From an uncultured Lachnospiraceae bacterium (GTDB taxonomy: Bacteria; Bacillota; Clostridia; Lachnospirales; Lachnospiraceae), in contig CANAPP010000004.1 of assembly GCA_947363565.1 (NCBI GenBank), positions 37,496 to 101,495 of the forward strand: a stretch of DNA of 64,000 nucleotides, written 5' to 3'. The translations under genes and the position numbers were made by a program. The notes below the pieces were generated by a model that saw nothing but the letters and a program-made list of their open reading frames with translations, searched no databases and was not told the origin of the DNA. Below are positions 18,015-27,375 of the stretch, piece by piece (position 1 is the stretch's first letter; every line of letters starts with the position of its first letter).

Positions 18015-18998
18015 ATGAAAGTGATATTTATGGGGACACCGGATTTTTCCGTGGGGACGTTTGAAGCCCTGGTGGAAGCAGGATATGAGGTGGTCCTTGC
18101 GGTCACACAGCCGGATAAGCCCAAGGGCCGGGGCGGGAAGATGCAGCTTACGCCGGTAAAAGAAGCGGCGCTTGCACATAAGATTCCGGTATTTCAGCCG
18201 AAAAAGATCCGGACGCCGGAATGCATCGAAGAATTAAAAAAATACGAAGCAGATATCATGGTCGTTATTGCTTTCGGGCAGATCCTTCCGAAGGAAATCC
18301 TTGAGCTGACGCCTTACGGCTGCGTGAATGTACATGCCTCGCTCCTTCCAAAGTACCGCGGCGCCGCGCCGATCCAGTGGGCGGTCATCAACGGAGAACA
18401 AGTGTCTGGTGTTACGACGATGCAGATGGATGAAGGACTTGATACCGGAGATATGCTTCTTAAGACGGAGGTTGTCTTAGATAAAAAAGAAACTGGGGAG
18501 AGCCTTCATGATAAGCTTGCCAAAGCAGGTGCAAAGCTTTGTGTCAGGACGCTCAAAGCCCTTGAGGAAGGGACGGTTAAGCCGGAAAAACAGGGAGAAA
18601 GTCCGACAGAATATGCGAAGATGTTAGATAAGGATCTTGGGAATATCGATTGGGAAAAATCTGCGGTGTTCATCGAGCGGCTCATCCGGGGGCTGAATTC
18701 ATGGCCAAGCGCCTATACGGACTGGAACGGAAAAGTGATGAAGCTGTGGGCGGCGGAGGTGTGCGCGCAGGAAGATCTGGCAGCGGGCGGACAGGGAGAA
18801 GAAGCTGTCTTGGCTGTCAGTGAACATCCGGTGCCCGGGACAGTTGTCAGGGTAGAGAAGGATGGTTTTTATGTGCAGACCGGAAACGGGGTGCTTAAAG
18901 TGACAGAGCTTCAGATTCCGGGTAAAAAGAAGATGGATGCTGGGGCGTTTCTCAGAGGGTATCAGATTCAGGCTGGCGAAGTTTTAAAAAAATTATAA
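18015..18998 (+). CDS. fmt: Methionyl-tRNA formyltransferase
   Basis: A 327-residue enzyme formylating Met-tRNA(fMet) with 10-formyl-THF. The N-terminal formyltransferase fold carries FMGTPDFSV, VTQPDKPKGRGG, and the catalytic stretch VHASLLPKYRGAAPIQWAV with the Asn-His-Asp set (the Asn in GCVNVHAS, the Asp in MDEGLDTGDML). A C-terminal OB-like domain begins near residue 210. A non-conserved acidic/glycine stretch (AAGGQGEEAVLAV) lengthens the C-terminal domain a little. It is last in its unit and is followed by a strong hairpin. Confidence 0.97.
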   Translation: MKVIFMGTPDFSVGTFEALVEAGYEVVLAVTQPDKPKGRGGKMQLTPVKEAALAHKIPVFQPKKIRTPECIEELKKYEADIMVVIAFGQILPKEILELTPYGCVNVHASLLPKYRGAAPIQWAVINGEQVSGVTTMQMDEGLDTGDMLLKTEVVLDKKETGESLHDKLAKAGAKLCVRTLKALEEGTVKPEKQGESPTEYAKMLDKDLGNIDWEKSAVFIERLIRGLNSWPSAYTDWNGKVMKLWAAEVCAQEDLAAGGQGEEAVLAVSEHPVPGTVVRVEKDGFYVQTGNGVLKVTELQIPGKKKMDAGAFLRGYQIQAGEVLKKL

Positions 18999-19002
18999 TA
19001 TA

Positions 19003-19040
19003 GGGAATGGCAGAGATATTTTTCTCTGCCATTCCCGCCT
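19003..19040 (+). terminator. Intrinsic terminator after fmt
   Basis: GGGAATGGCAGAG (19003-19015) pairs perfectly over 13 bp with CTCTGCCATTCCC (19024-19036). The tail (GCCTTTATG) is only moderately T-rich. Confidence 0.7.
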
Positions 19041-19146
19041 TTATGTAGATTCGTGGCTTTAACCACTATGATGCCGCGGATTGCACTGCATTTCCTGGCG
19101 TCATTATATAATTATAACATGAAATAAATAAATTTTATGTGAAAAA

Positions 19147-19176
19147 TTGCTATTATGTATTGTTTTGCGGTATAAT
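19147..19176 (+). promoter_or_regulatory. Promoter of the zinc peptidase-rsmB-rlmN-prpC-pknB operon
   Basis: TTGCTA (19147-19152), an 18-bp spacer and a perfect TATAAT (19171-19176). It lies in an AT-rich 180-bp stretch with no other feature seen. Confidence 0.65.
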
Positions 19177-19219
19177 AGACAAATAGATTTTATTTTTTGA
19201 TGATCAGGGAGGAATTTAT

Positions 19220-19921
19220 ATGTATTATCCGATGTTTTTTGATGCTACGTATATACTGGTGCTTATCGGCGTTGTGATCTGTATGATCGCATCAGCCAGG
19301 ATGAATGCGACTTTCAACCGATATTCCCGGGTGCGCAGCCATTCCGGAATGACGGGGCGGGAAGCGGCAGAGCGGATCCTTATGCAGGCAGGTATCCGAG
19401 ATGTGCGGGTGGAGCATGTGTCAGGGAATCTTACGGACCATTACGACCCGAGAAGTAAGATCTTACGTTTGTCAGATGCGACTTATAACTCGAATTCTGT
19501 CGCGGCAGTAGGAGTTGCTGCCCATGAGTGCGGACACGCGATCCAGCATGAGAAAGGCTACGCGCCGCTCGCCATCAGAGGCTCGCTTGTTCCGGTTGCG
19601 AATTTTGGAAGTACGATTGCATGGCCGCTGATCGTGATCGGATTAGTCATGAACAGCAACATGTCTGCGCTGCTGTTAAACCTTGGAATTTTGGCTTTTT
19701 CCTTTGCGGTGCTTTTTCAGCTTGTTACACTTCCGGTAGAGTTCAATGCTTCCGGCAGAGCCCTTAAGATTCTGGGGAATTCCGGAATATTGTACGAGGA
19801 TGAGCTTAAAAGTACGAGAAAAGTGTTAACTGCGGCTGCGCTTACTTATGTGGCAGGGGCGACATCTGCAATTCTGCAGCTTTTGCGTATCATCCTGCTT
19901 GCGAACCGGAGAAGCGATTAA
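19220..19921 (+). CDS. Membrane zinc metallopeptidase (YugP family)
   Basis: A 233-residue protein of the peptidase_M/YugP (Zn_peptidase_2) family. It has an N-terminal membrane segment (YILVLIGVVICMIASA), then the catalytic HECGHAIQHEKGY (HExxH-type) near residue 107. Two further hydrophobic hairpins follow (residues 128-175) and a C-terminal segment. The family sits in the membrane with the active site at the cytoplasmic side; its substrates are not established. AGGGAGGA lies upstream. It heads the operon with rsmB, a common arrangement in this order. Confidence 0.88.
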   Translation: MYYPMFFDATYILVLIGVVICMIASARMNATFNRYSRVRSHSGMTGREAAERILMQAGIRDVRVEHVSGNLTDHYDPRSKILRLSDATYNSNSVAAVGVAAHECGHAIQHEKGYAPLAIRGSLVPVANFGSTIAWPLIVIGLVMNSNMSALLLNLGILAFSFAVLFQLVTLPVEFNASGRALKILGNSGILYEDELKSTRKVLTAAALTYVAGATSAILQLLRIILLANRRSD

Positions 19922-19950
19922 GTATATTTGATAGACGGGGAGGACAAAAG

Positions 19951-21264
19951 ATGCCTGCATCGGTGAATGTAAGAGAAATCGTTCTGGACACACTTCTTTT
20001 GATCACGCGGGATGGGGAGTACAGCCATGTGGCGCTTAAGAGTGTTCTTGATAAATATCAGTATCTTGAAAAAAGAGAGCGTGCATTTATTACAAGAGTG
20101 GTAGAGGGTACACTTGAGCGCATGATAGAGATTGATTATATGATCAATCGGTTTTCGAAGGTGAGTGTGGATAAGATGAAGCCTGTCATCCGCACGATCT
20201 TAAGGACCGGTGTCTATCAGATGAAATATATGGACAGTATTCCGGACCGGGCAGTGTGCAATGAATCGGTGAAGCTTGCAGGAAAGAGAGGATTTAAGAA
20301 TCTGGGCGGATTTGTAAACGGGGTACTTAGAAATATCGGGCGCAGTCTCGACGAGATTGAATATCCCGAGGAGGAACGAAAAAACTTATCGGTGCGGTAT
20401 TCTTTGCCTGAGTGGCTAGTTTCCCAGTGGCTTCAGGAATATGATGGGGATACTGTCCGGAGCATGGGAGAAGCATTTTTTATGGACCGTCCGACATGTA
20501 TCCGCTGCAATACCAGTGTGATCAGCAGGGAAAAGCTTGCGGACTGTCTGCGCAAAGAAGGTGTGACTGTCTCGGAGGATGAGGATATGCCCTGCGCGCT
20601 GTACATAAGCGGATATGATTATCTGACAAAGCTTATGAGCTTCCAGAAAGGTTATTTTTATGTTCAGGATCTAAGCTCTATGGAGGCGGCGCAGTGGGCG
20701 GCCCCGGGGAAAGGAGATGTGGTGCTGGATGTATGTGCGGCTCCCGGCGGCAAAGCGCTTCATCTTGCAGAGCTTATGGAAGGGTCGGGCCTGGTAGTTG
20801 CAAGGGATCTGACAGAATACAAAGTCGGACTGATACAGGAGAATATAGCAAGAAGCGGTCTGTGTAACATTAAGGCGCAGCAATGGGATGCAAAAGTTTT
20901 TGATGAGAAATATAAAGGTACGGCAGATGTTGTGATTGCCGATCTTCCCTGTTCGGGTCTTGGAGTCCTGGGCAAGAAGACTGACCTGAAATATAAGATG
21001 ACACCTGATATACAGGAACAATTAGTGAGGCTTCAGAGGGAGATCCTGTCGGCGGTCTGCGGTTATGTAAAGGGAGGCGGAAGGCTTCTCTACAGTACAT
21101 GTACGATACATAAGAGGGAAAATGAAGAGAATGCAGAATGGTTTTTAAAGACGCATCAGGATTTTGAACTGCTTAGAGAACAGCAGCGTCTGCCGGGAAT
21201 ACACAGAGGCGACGGGTTTTATATGGCACTGTTTCAAAGAAAGGGTTCGGGCGGTAATGGATAA
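19951..21264 (+). CDS. rsmB: 16S rRNA (cytosine-967-C5)-methyltransferase
   Basis: A 437-residue enzyme with an N-terminal NusB-like RNA-binding domain (residues 1-145) and a C-terminal SAM-dependent Fmu/Nol1 methyltransferase domain. SAM motif DVCAAPGGKALHLAE is near residue 263; the first catalytic cysteine is in ADLPCSGLGVL and the second in YSTCTIHKRENEENA. It methylates 16S rRNA in the decoding region. It starts with GGGGAGGACAAAAG upstream and its last eight bases overlap rlmN, so both are translated together. Confidence 0.95.
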   Translation: MPASVNVREIVLDTLLLITRDGEYSHVALKSVLDKYQYLEKRERAFITRVVEGTLERMIEIDYMINRFSKVSVDKMKPVIRTILRTGVYQMKYMDSIPDRAVCNESVKLAGKRGFKNLGGFVNGVLRNIGRSLDEIEYPEEERKNLSVRYSLPEWLVSQWLQEYDGDTVRSMGEAFFMDRPTCIRCNTSVISREKLADCLRKEGVTVSEDEDMPCALYISGYDYLTKLMSFQKGYFYVQDLSSMEAAQWAAPGKGDVVLDVCAAPGGKALHLAELMEGSGLVVARDLTEYKVGLIQENIARSGLCNIKAQQWDAKVFDEKYKGTADVVIADLPCSGLGVLGKKTDLKYKMTPDIQEQLVRLQREILSAVCGYVKGGGRLLYSTCTIHKRENEENAEWFLKTHQDFELLREQQRLPGIHRGDGFYMALFQRKGSGGNG

Positions 21265-22303
21265 AAAGGATATTGTATCTTTTGGATATGAGGAATTGCT
21301 TTCAGAGATGGAGGGGATCGGTGAAAAGCCTTTTCGTGGAAAACAAGTTTACAGTTGGCTCCATGAGAAACTGGCAGATGAATTCTCGCAGATGACGAAC
21401 CTTTCCAAGGCACTTCGCCAAAAGCTGGATGATGCGTATGAGATCAGAAAGGTTTCCATGGCTGCAAGGCAGATCTCCAGGAAAGATCCGACGGAAAAAT
21501 TCTTGTTTGAGTTACATGACGGCAGTATGATAGAAAGTGTTTTGATGAAGTATGATTACGGAAATTCTGTCTGTGTATCTTCCCAGGCAGGCTGCCGGAT
21601 GGGGTGCCGGTTCTGTGCATCAGCAATCGGCGGATTAGAGAGAAACTTGACGCCTTCGGAGATGTTGGGACAGATCTACCGGATTCAAAAGCTGACGGGT
21701 GAAAGAGTGTCTAATGTTGTTGTCATGGGAACCGGGGAACCGCTTGATAATTATGATAATTTCCTTAAATTTGTGACAATGTTAAGCGACAGTCATGGCC
21801 TCCATATCAGCCAGAGGAATATCACTGCTTCTACCTGCGGAATCGTGCCGAATATCAAGCGTCTTGCGAAGGAAGGCCTGCAGATTACCCTTGCGCTTTC
21901 TCTGCATGCTTCTAATCAGGAAAAACGAGAGAAATTGATGCCGGTGGCCAGGAAGTATGAGCTGTCGGAAGTGATGGAGGCGTGCGATTATTATTTTGAA
22001 AAAACCGGGAGACGGCCTACTTTCGAATACAGCCTGGTAGGGGGTGTGAATGACGGGCCGGAAGACGCAAAAGAACTGTCAGCACTGCTTTCGGGCCGCA
22101 ACTGCCATCTGAACCTGATTCCGGTCAATACGGTAAAAGAGAGGGATTTTGAACGCCCGGACAGGAAAAATGTCCTTGCTTTTAAAAATAAACTTGAAAA
22201 AAACGGAATAAATGTTACTATTAGAAGGGAGAGAGGCTCAGATATTGACGGAGCCTGCGGTCAGCTCAGAAGACGATACGCTGACAGTAAGAAGGAGAAA
22301 TAG
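21257..22303 (+). CDS. rlmN: 23S rRNA (adenine-2503-C2)-methyltransferase
   Basis: A 348-residue radical SAM enzyme methylating A2503 of 23S rRNA and also tRNA. The CxxxCxxC motif is in GCRMGCRFCAS, the methyl-carrying cysteine pair is completed near the C-terminus (DIDGACGQLRRRY), and GTGEPLDNYDN and SLHASNQEKREKL are family hallmarks. The frame is open from 21164, but ATG 21257 gives the normal length and an 8-bp overlap with rsmB. It is RlmN rather than Cfr: the C-terminus and context are housekeeping. Confidence 0.96.
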   Translation: MDKKDIVSFGYEELLSEMEGIGEKPFRGKQVYSWLHEKLADEFSQMTNLSKALRQKLDDAYEIRKVSMAARQISRKDPTEKFLFELHDGSMIESVLMKYDYGNSVCVSSQAGCRMGCRFCASAIGGLERNLTPSEMLGQIYRIQKLTGERVSNVVVMGTGEPLDNYDNFLKFVTMLSDSHGLHISQRNITASTCGIVPNIKRLAKEGLQITLALSLHASNQEKREKLMPVARKYELSEVMEACDYYFEKTGRRPTFEYSLVGGVNDGPEDAKELSALLSGRNCHLNLIPVNTVKERDFERPDRKNVLAFKNKLEKNGINVTIRRERGSDIDGACGQLRRRYADSKKEK

Positions 22304-23047
22304 ATGAAGATATATGCAATGACCGATGTGGGAAGAAGAAGGGAAGTCAATCAGGATTATGTGTATGTGACAGATGAGCCCATAGGGCCGTTTCCGAATC
22401 TCCTTGTGGTAGCCGATGGTATGGGCGGGCACAAGGCTGGTGATTTTGCGTCTAAATATACCGTAGAAGTATTGTGCAGGGAGCTTAAGAATACGGCGCT
22501 TGATAAACCGGCGGACATTCTTCTCCACGTGGTAGGCATTGCGAATCATGAGCTGATAAAAGCGGCGAATACAGATATTAAACTGGAAGGGATGGGTACG
22601 ACACTTGTTGCGGCTACTGTGATCGGTAATACGCTGTATTTTTCCAATGTGGGAGACAGCCGTCTGTACCTGATCAATGATAAGATACGCCAGATTTCAA
22701 AAGACCACTCTCTTGTGGAGGAGATGGTAAGACTTGGAGGAATCAAAGCAGAGGAAGCCAAGAACCATCCGGATAAGAATATTATCACAAGGGCAATGGG
22801 AGTAAAGGAAGGTGTGGAAGCCGATATATATGAATACCGTCTGAAAAAGGGCGATATCATCCTGATGTGTACAGACGGGCTGAGTAATATGGTTGAGGAT
22901 GAGGATATGTTTGATATTGTCAAAGGGGCCAGGGATATTGTGGAGGCCGTGTTGACATTGATAGAGAAAGCGAACAGTAATGGCGGGAGGGATAACATAG
23001 GGGTTGTTATGGCGGAACCGCTGGTCGATGAGGTGAGTGTATGGTAA
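22304..23047 (+). CDS. prpC: PP2C-type Ser/Thr protein phosphatase (Stp1/PrpC)
   Basis: A 247-residue PPM phosphatase that reverses phosphorylation by the neighbouring PASTA kinase. Metal-binding residues are visible in VNQDYVYV, VVADGMGGHKAGD, NVGDSRLYLI, LMCTDGLSNMV and GGRDNIGVV. No membrane segment, so cytosolic. It follows rlmN with no gap, its start preceded by AAGGAGAAATAG, and its stop overlaps the kinase start by 7 bp. The phosphatase-kinase pair with overlapping frames is the standard arrangement in Firmicutes. Confidence 0.95.
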   Translation: MKIYAMTDVGRRREVNQDYVYVTDEPIGPFPNLLVVADGMGGHKAGDFASKYTVEVLCRELKNTALDKPADILLHVVGIANHELIKAANTDIKLEGMGTTLVAATVIGNTLYFSNVGDSRLYLINDKIRQISKDHSLVEEMVRLGGIKAEEAKNHPDKNIITRAMGVKEGVEADIYEYRLKKGDIILMCTDGLSNMVEDEDMFDIVKGARDIVEAVLTLIEKANSNGGRDNIGVVMAEPLVDEVSVW

Positions 23048-25152
23048 AGGGTGGGATTATACTTGGAAAACGCTATGAGGTGCTGAGCAAGATCGGTGCC
23101 GGCGGCATGGCAGATGTGTACAAGGGAAAGGACACTATGCTCAACCGTTATATAGCGATTAAGGTGTTGAAAAAAGAGTACCGCGAGGATGACAATTTTG
23201 TGCGTAAATTCCGTTCAGAGGCGCGCGCAGCCGCCGGACTCGGGAATCCGAATATTGTGAATGTCTACGATGCAGGGGAAGACCGTGGACTTTACTATAT
23301 GGTTATGGAGCTGGTAGAAGGGATTACGCTGAAGGAATACATCAAAAGAAAGGGGAGACTGTCCCACAAGGAGATCATCAGCATTGCGATACAGATGTGT
23401 ACCGGTATCGGTGCAGCCCATGCGGCGAATATCATCCACAGGGACATCAAGCCGCAGAATATCATTATCTCCAAAGACGGCAAGGTAAAGATTATGGACT
23501 TTGGCATCGCGAAGGCGACCACATCCCATACGGTCAGCTCTAATGCCATGGGTTCTGTCCACTACACTTCGCCGGAACAGGCAAGAGGAGGATTCAGCGA
23601 CGCGAAGAGTGATATTTATTCCATAGGTATCACTCTCTTTGAGATGGCTACGGGAAGGCTGCCCTTTGAAGGGGATTCTACGGTATCCATAGCGATCAAA
23701 CATCTCCAGGAGGAGATAACGCCGCCATCGGAGTTTGTGGAGGATATTCCTTACAGTTTAGAGCAGATTATCTTAAAATGTACCCAGAAAAACGGGGAGA
23801 GACGCTATCCGAATACGGATGAACTGATCCGCGACCTCAAGCGGTCGCTTGCGGATCCAGACGGTGATTTTGTCGTAATCCCGCCCCTTCGTAATGCAGA
23901 TACCGTGATCATTACGGATGAAGAGCTTGACGACATCCGTAATAATTATGACGACGACGAAGAGTATGAGGATACCGGGTATGACAATTACCGGTATGGG
24001 GATGACCGTTACGATACCGATTACGACAGAGGCTATGACGACGATTACGATGATTTTGACAATAAGGGACGCCGGCGCAAGGATGATGAGGATGTGAATC
24101 CGGGCATGCAGAAGGTCATGAAGATCCTGACCGCTGTGGTGATTGTGATCATTCTTTTCATTGTATTATTCGCGATTGGAAAGGCTGCGGGAGTCTTTTC
24201 GTCTTTCGGGGATAATGCGCTTTTAGAGGATGAGGAGACCGAGGAGATCAAGGTTCCGGATCTAGTAGGAAAGACAAAGGAAGAGGCAGAAGACCTGCTT
24301 AAGAAGAAGCTTGGCATCAAGGTGGTCGGAGAGGAAGAGTCCGACCGTTATGAAGCAGGTAAGATCATTCGGCAGACACCGGAAAAGGGAGAAAAGGTTA
24401 AGAAGAATACGGCGATAGAAGTCGTCGTAAGTTCAGGTATAGCAGAAAAGCTTATAGAGGTTCCGGATGTGACCGGAAAGGACGAGGAAGATGCGCAGAA
24501 GGAGCTTGAAGATGCAGGCTTTAAAGTTGGCACTTCCGAGGCAGAGTATGACGACGGCTACAAAGCCGGGGAGGTCATACGCACATCGCCCGCCGCAGGT
24601 TCTAAGGCAGCCAAGGGCGCGGAAGTCATCATGACTGTCAGCAAGGGGACGGAGAAAAAGACGGTGCCGAACGTCATCGGAAAGAAGGACGAGACGGCGC
24701 AGAAGGAACTTATCTCCGCGGGTCTTGTTATCGGGGAAGTCGGATACGAGTATGATGATAAAGTGGCGAAGGGAAAGGTTGTTTCCCAGAGTATCGCGGG
24801 AGGCAAAAAAGTAGAACCGGGAACTTCGATCAAGATCGTCGTCAGCAACGGAAAGAAGCCGGAGGAGAAGGTTACGGTCCCGAATCTCAGCGGAAAGACA
24901 TATCAGCAGGCGAAAGCGCTGTTAGAGAGTTACGGCCTTGTGGCGGTGAACGGCGGCGAGGAAGAGAGCGAGGAAGCAGTTGGAAAGGTGAGCAGATGGT
25001 CCTCGGCCGGTAAGTCTGTAAAAAAGGGAACGAAGATCACGATATGGATCAGCGGCGGGATACGTGAGCCGGAGCCATCCGAACCAGATCCCGGCGGGGA
25101 CGATCCCGGCGGAGAGGATCCGTCAAACCCGAATTACATCCCGGAGCAGTAG
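23041..25152 (+). CDS. pknB: PASTA-domain Ser/Thr protein kinase (PrkC/Stk1/PknB)
   Basis: A 703-residue membrane receptor kinase sensing peptidoglycan or lipid II. The cytoplasmic kinase domain (residues 8-270) holds GAGGMADVYKG, the Lys in AIKVLKKE, HRDIKPQN, DFGIAKA and SPEQARGG. A Tyr/Asp-rich linker (about residues 297-340), a membrane segment (about 360-382) and four extracellular PASTA repeats follow, opening VPDLVGK, VPDVTGK, VPNVIGK and VPNLSGK. The tail is rich in Pro, Gly and Glu. The juxtamembrane acidic stretch is unusually dense (see findings). It is the central regulator of the operon. Confidence 0.96.
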   Translation: MVKGGIILGKRYEVLSKIGAGGMADVYKGKDTMLNRYIAIKVLKKEYREDDNFVRKFRSEARAAAGLGNPNIVNVYDAGEDRGLYYMVMELVEGITLKEYIKRKGRLSHKEIISIAIQMCTGIGAAHAANIIHRDIKPQNIIISKDGKVKIMDFGIAKATTSHTVSSNAMGSVHYTSPEQARGGFSDAKSDIYSIGITLFEMATGRLPFEGDSTVSIAIKHLQEEITPPSEFVEDIPYSLEQIILKCTQKNGERRYPNTDELIRDLKRSLADPDGDFVVIPPLRNADTVIITDEELDDIRNNYDDDEEYEDTGYDNYRYGDDRYDTDYDRGYDDDYDDFDNKGRRRKDDEDVNPGMQKVMKILTAVVIVIILFIVLFAIGKAAGVFSSFGDNALLEDEETEEIKVPDLVGKTKEEAEDLLKKKLGIKVVGEEESDRYEAGKIIRQTPEKGEKVKKNTAIEVVVSSGIAEKLIEVPDVTGKDEEDAQKELEDAGFKVGTSEAEYDDGYKAGEVIRTSPAAGSKAAKGAEVIMTVSKGTEKKTVPNVIGKKDETAQKELISAGLVIGEVGYEYDDKVAKGKVVSQSIAGGKKVEPGTSIKIVVSNGKKPEEKVTVPNLSGKTYQQAKALLESYGLVAVNGGEEESEEAVGKVSRWSSAGKSVKKGTKITIWISGGIREPEPSEPDPGGDDPGGEDPSNPNYIPEQ

Positions 25153-25158
25153 AGTAGT

Positions 25159-26037
25159 ATGCAGGGGAAAATTGTAAAAGGAATAGCCGGATTCTACTAC
25201 ATTCATGTAGTGGGATCCGGTGTTTATGAATGTAAGGCAAAAGGAATCTTCCGCAAGGAGAAGATCAAGCCCCTTGTGGGGGACAATGTGGATATCGAAG
25301 TGATCGACGGATATGAAAAGACTGGTAATATTATCCGGATACTGCCGAGGAAGAATGAGCTTATACGCCCGGCAGTGGCCAATATTGACCAGGCGCTGGT
25401 GGTCTTTGCTGTCACGAGGCCAAGCCCTCACTTTAATCTTTTGGACCGTTTCCTGGTGATGATGGAGAGCAAGCGTATTCCGGTCATTTTGTGCTTTAAC
25501 AAAGAAGATATTGCAGAGGATGTCCAGATTGAGACTCTTGAGCGGATTTACTCAGGCTGTGGTTATCCGTGCGTGTTTACCAGTGCGCTGAAGCAGCGCA
25601 ATATCGGCCGGGTAAAAGAGCTTCTTTCGGGAAAGACGACAGCTATCGCCGGACCGTCCGGTGTAGGGAAGTCTTCGATCATCAATGTTCTCCAGCCTGA
25701 GGCGAACATGGAGACCGGTGATATCAGCCGCAAGATTGAGCGGGGGAAGCACACTACAAGGCACTCGGAGCTGTTTCCCATCGATGGTGATTCGTATATT
25801 ATGGATACGCCGGGATTCAGTTCTTTGTATATCAGTGATTTTGAGAAAGAAGAGTTGAAATATTATTTTCCGGAGTTCGGGAAATATGAAGGCATGTGCC
25901 GTTTTGACGGCTGCAGCCATACCCACGAGCCGGACTGTGCTGTGAAAAAGGGCGTTTCGGACGGGGAAATTGCCGTTTTGCGGTATGAAAGCTACAAGGA
26001 GATGTATGAAGAGTTAAAGGATAAGAGGAGGTACTAA
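25159..26037 (+). CDS. rsgA: Ribosome small subunit-dependent GTPase A
   Basis: A 292-residue circularly permuted GTPase acting late in 30S maturation. An N-terminal OB fold (residues 1-65) precedes the G domain, in which G4 (FNKED) comes before G1 (AGPSGVGKSSI) and G3 (DTPGFSSL). The C-terminal zinc finger carries Cys and His in CRFDGCSHTHEPDCAVK. It directly follows the kinase gene after 6 bp; RsgA is a known substrate of PASTA kinases in some Firmicutes, fitting this position. Length and motifs are normal. Confidence 0.96.
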   Translation: MQGKIVKGIAGFYYIHVVGSGVYECKAKGIFRKEKIKPLVGDNVDIEVIDGYEKTGNIIRILPRKNELIRPAVANIDQALVVFAVTRPSPHFNLLDRFLVMMESKRIPVILCFNKEDIAEDVQIETLERIYSGCGYPCVFTSALKQRNIGRVKELLSGKTTAIAGPSGVGKSSIINVLQPEANMETGDISRKIERGKHTTRHSELFPIDGDSYIMDTPGFSSLYISDFEKEELKYYFPEFGKYEGMCRFDGCSHTHEPDCAVKKGVSDGEIAVLRYESYKEMYEELKDKRRY

Positions 26038-26038
26038 G

Positions 26039-26701
26039 ATGAAGTACATTTTGGCACCGTCGATACTGGCCGCGGATTTTAAGGCACTTGGCGGGCAGAT
26101 GAAGCAGACGGAGGAGAATGGGGCAGAGTATCTGCATTTTGACGTGATGGACGGGATGTTTGTGCCGAGTATCTCTTTTGGGATGCCGGTGCTTAAGTCG
26201 ATCAAAGGGGCGACCGGGCAGGTGATGGATGCGCATCTGATGGTTCAGGAGCCAATCCGGTATATCGAAGATTTCAGGGATGCGGGAGCGGATATCGTGA
26301 CGGTCCATCTGGAGGCATGCGAGGATATCCGGGGGACCATCGCGAAGATCAGAGCGTGCGGGATGAAGGCGGGACTTTCTATCTGTCCGGAGACGCCGGC
26401 GCAGGAGATCGAAGGCTTGCTTTCAAAGGTGGATATGCTCCTTGTCATGAGTGTCCACCCGGGATTTGGCGGGCAGAAGTTCATCCCGGAATCGTTGGAT
26501 AAGATACAAAAGATCAGGAAGATGATAGAGGAGCAGAAACTTGACGTAGATATTCAGGTTGACGGCGGGATCTATCTGAGCAATGTAAGGGAGGTTCTGG
26601 ATGCGGGAGCCAATGTGATCGTGGCGGGTTCCGCGGTATTCAACGGGGATCCGGCCGAGAATACCAGAGCTTTTATGGAGATACTTAAGAGTTATGAGTA
26701 A
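26039..26701 (+). CDS. rpe: Ribulose-phosphate 3-epimerase
   Basis: A 220-residue TIM-barrel enzyme of the pentose phosphate pathway interconverting ribulose-5-P and xylulose-5-P. It has the LAPSILAADFKALGG start, FDVMDGMFVPSISFG with metal-binding His/Asp pairing (LHFDVMDG), DAHLMVQEP, VMSVHPGFGGQ and QVDGGI. AAGAGGAGGT overlaps the end of rsgA. It overlaps the thiamine pyrophosphokinase gene by 8 bp. The set rsgA-rpe-thiN is common across Firmicutes, so context supports the call. Confidence 0.96.
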   Translation: MKYILAPSILAADFKALGGQMKQTEENGAEYLHFDVMDGMFVPSISFGMPVLKSIKGATGQVMDAHLMVQEPIRYIEDFRDAGADIVTVHLEACEDIRGTIAKIRACGMKAGLSICPETPAQEIEGLLSKVDMLLVMSVHPGFGGQKFIPESLDKIQKIRKMIEEQKLDVDIQVDGGIYLSNVREVLDAGANVIVAGSAVFNGDPAENTRAFMEILKSYE

Positions 26702-27359
26702 GATGATTGTGATTGTGAGCGGCGGAGAGCTTGATGAAGAGTATGCACTTTCGGTTTTGCAGAAAGAGGATTCCTGTTATGTCATCGGGGTGGACAGAGG
26801 TATGGAATTTCTGTACAGACATCAGATCATGCCGAATTATATCGTGGGAGATTTTGACAGCGTAAGCCCGAAGATCGCGGACTATTACCGTAAGGAGACG
26901 TCTGTGCCGGTAAGGGAATTCAACCCGGTGAAGGATGCGTCTGATACAGAGATTGCCATCCGCCTGGCGGTAACGCTCGGGTGTAAGCAGATGGTGATCC
27001 TTGGGGCGACCGGCGGACGGCTTGACCATCTGTGGGCCAATGTCCAGTGTCTTGCCATCCCCTTTAAGAGCGGGATTGATGCCAGAATCCTTGATAAGCA
27101 GAATAGTATACGCCTGATCGGCGGGCGGACGGTTCTTAGGAAGGATGAGATGTACGGGCCTTATTTTTCCGTGTTTCCATTGGGCGGGGAGGTCTTTCGC
27201 TTTAATATCAAAGGGGCGAAGTATCCCCTTAAGAACCATGTCCTTACGCCCTATGACAGTCTGTGCGTCAGTAACCAGATCGCGGACGGCGAGGTTGTGA
27301 TAGATTTTGCGGGCGGAACAGTGATACTGATGGAGACGAAGGATAGTAATGAACAATGA
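26694..27359 (+). CDS. thiN: Thiamine diphosphokinase
   Basis: A 221-residue enzyme forming thiamine diphosphate from thiamine and ATP. Recognisable segments: GVDRGMEFLY, the GDFDSVSP metal/diphosphate motif, KDASDTEIAIRLA, ILGATGGRLDH, and the C-terminal SNQI and GTVILMET strands of the thiamine-binding domain. Its product is the cofactor of the 2-oxoacid oxidoreductase encoded near 37.8 kb. Translation is coupled to rpe by overlap. ychF follows 16 bp later. Confidence 0.92.
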   Translation: MSKMIVIVSGGELDEEYALSVLQKEDSCYVIGVDRGMEFLYRHQIMPNYIVGDFDSVSPKIADYYRKETSVPVREFNPVKDASDTEIAIRLAVTLGCKQMVILGATGGRLDHLWANVQCLAIPFKSGIDARILDKQNSIRLIGGRTVLRKDEMYGPYFSVFPLGGEVFRFNIKGAKYPLKNHVLTPYDSLCVSNQIADGEVVIDFAGGTVILMETKDSNEQ

Positions 27360-27375
27360 AGGAAGGATAGAATAG

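Noticed and set aside
19041..19146. tRNA or small RNA gene in the gap before the zinc peptidase
   Set aside because: No cloverleaf or T-loop sequence is visible; the stretch is mostly AT-rich promoter region.
21164..21256. Upstream extension of rlmN
   Set aside because: It would overlap rsmB by over 90 bp. ATG 21257 gives the usual protein length and a short overlap.
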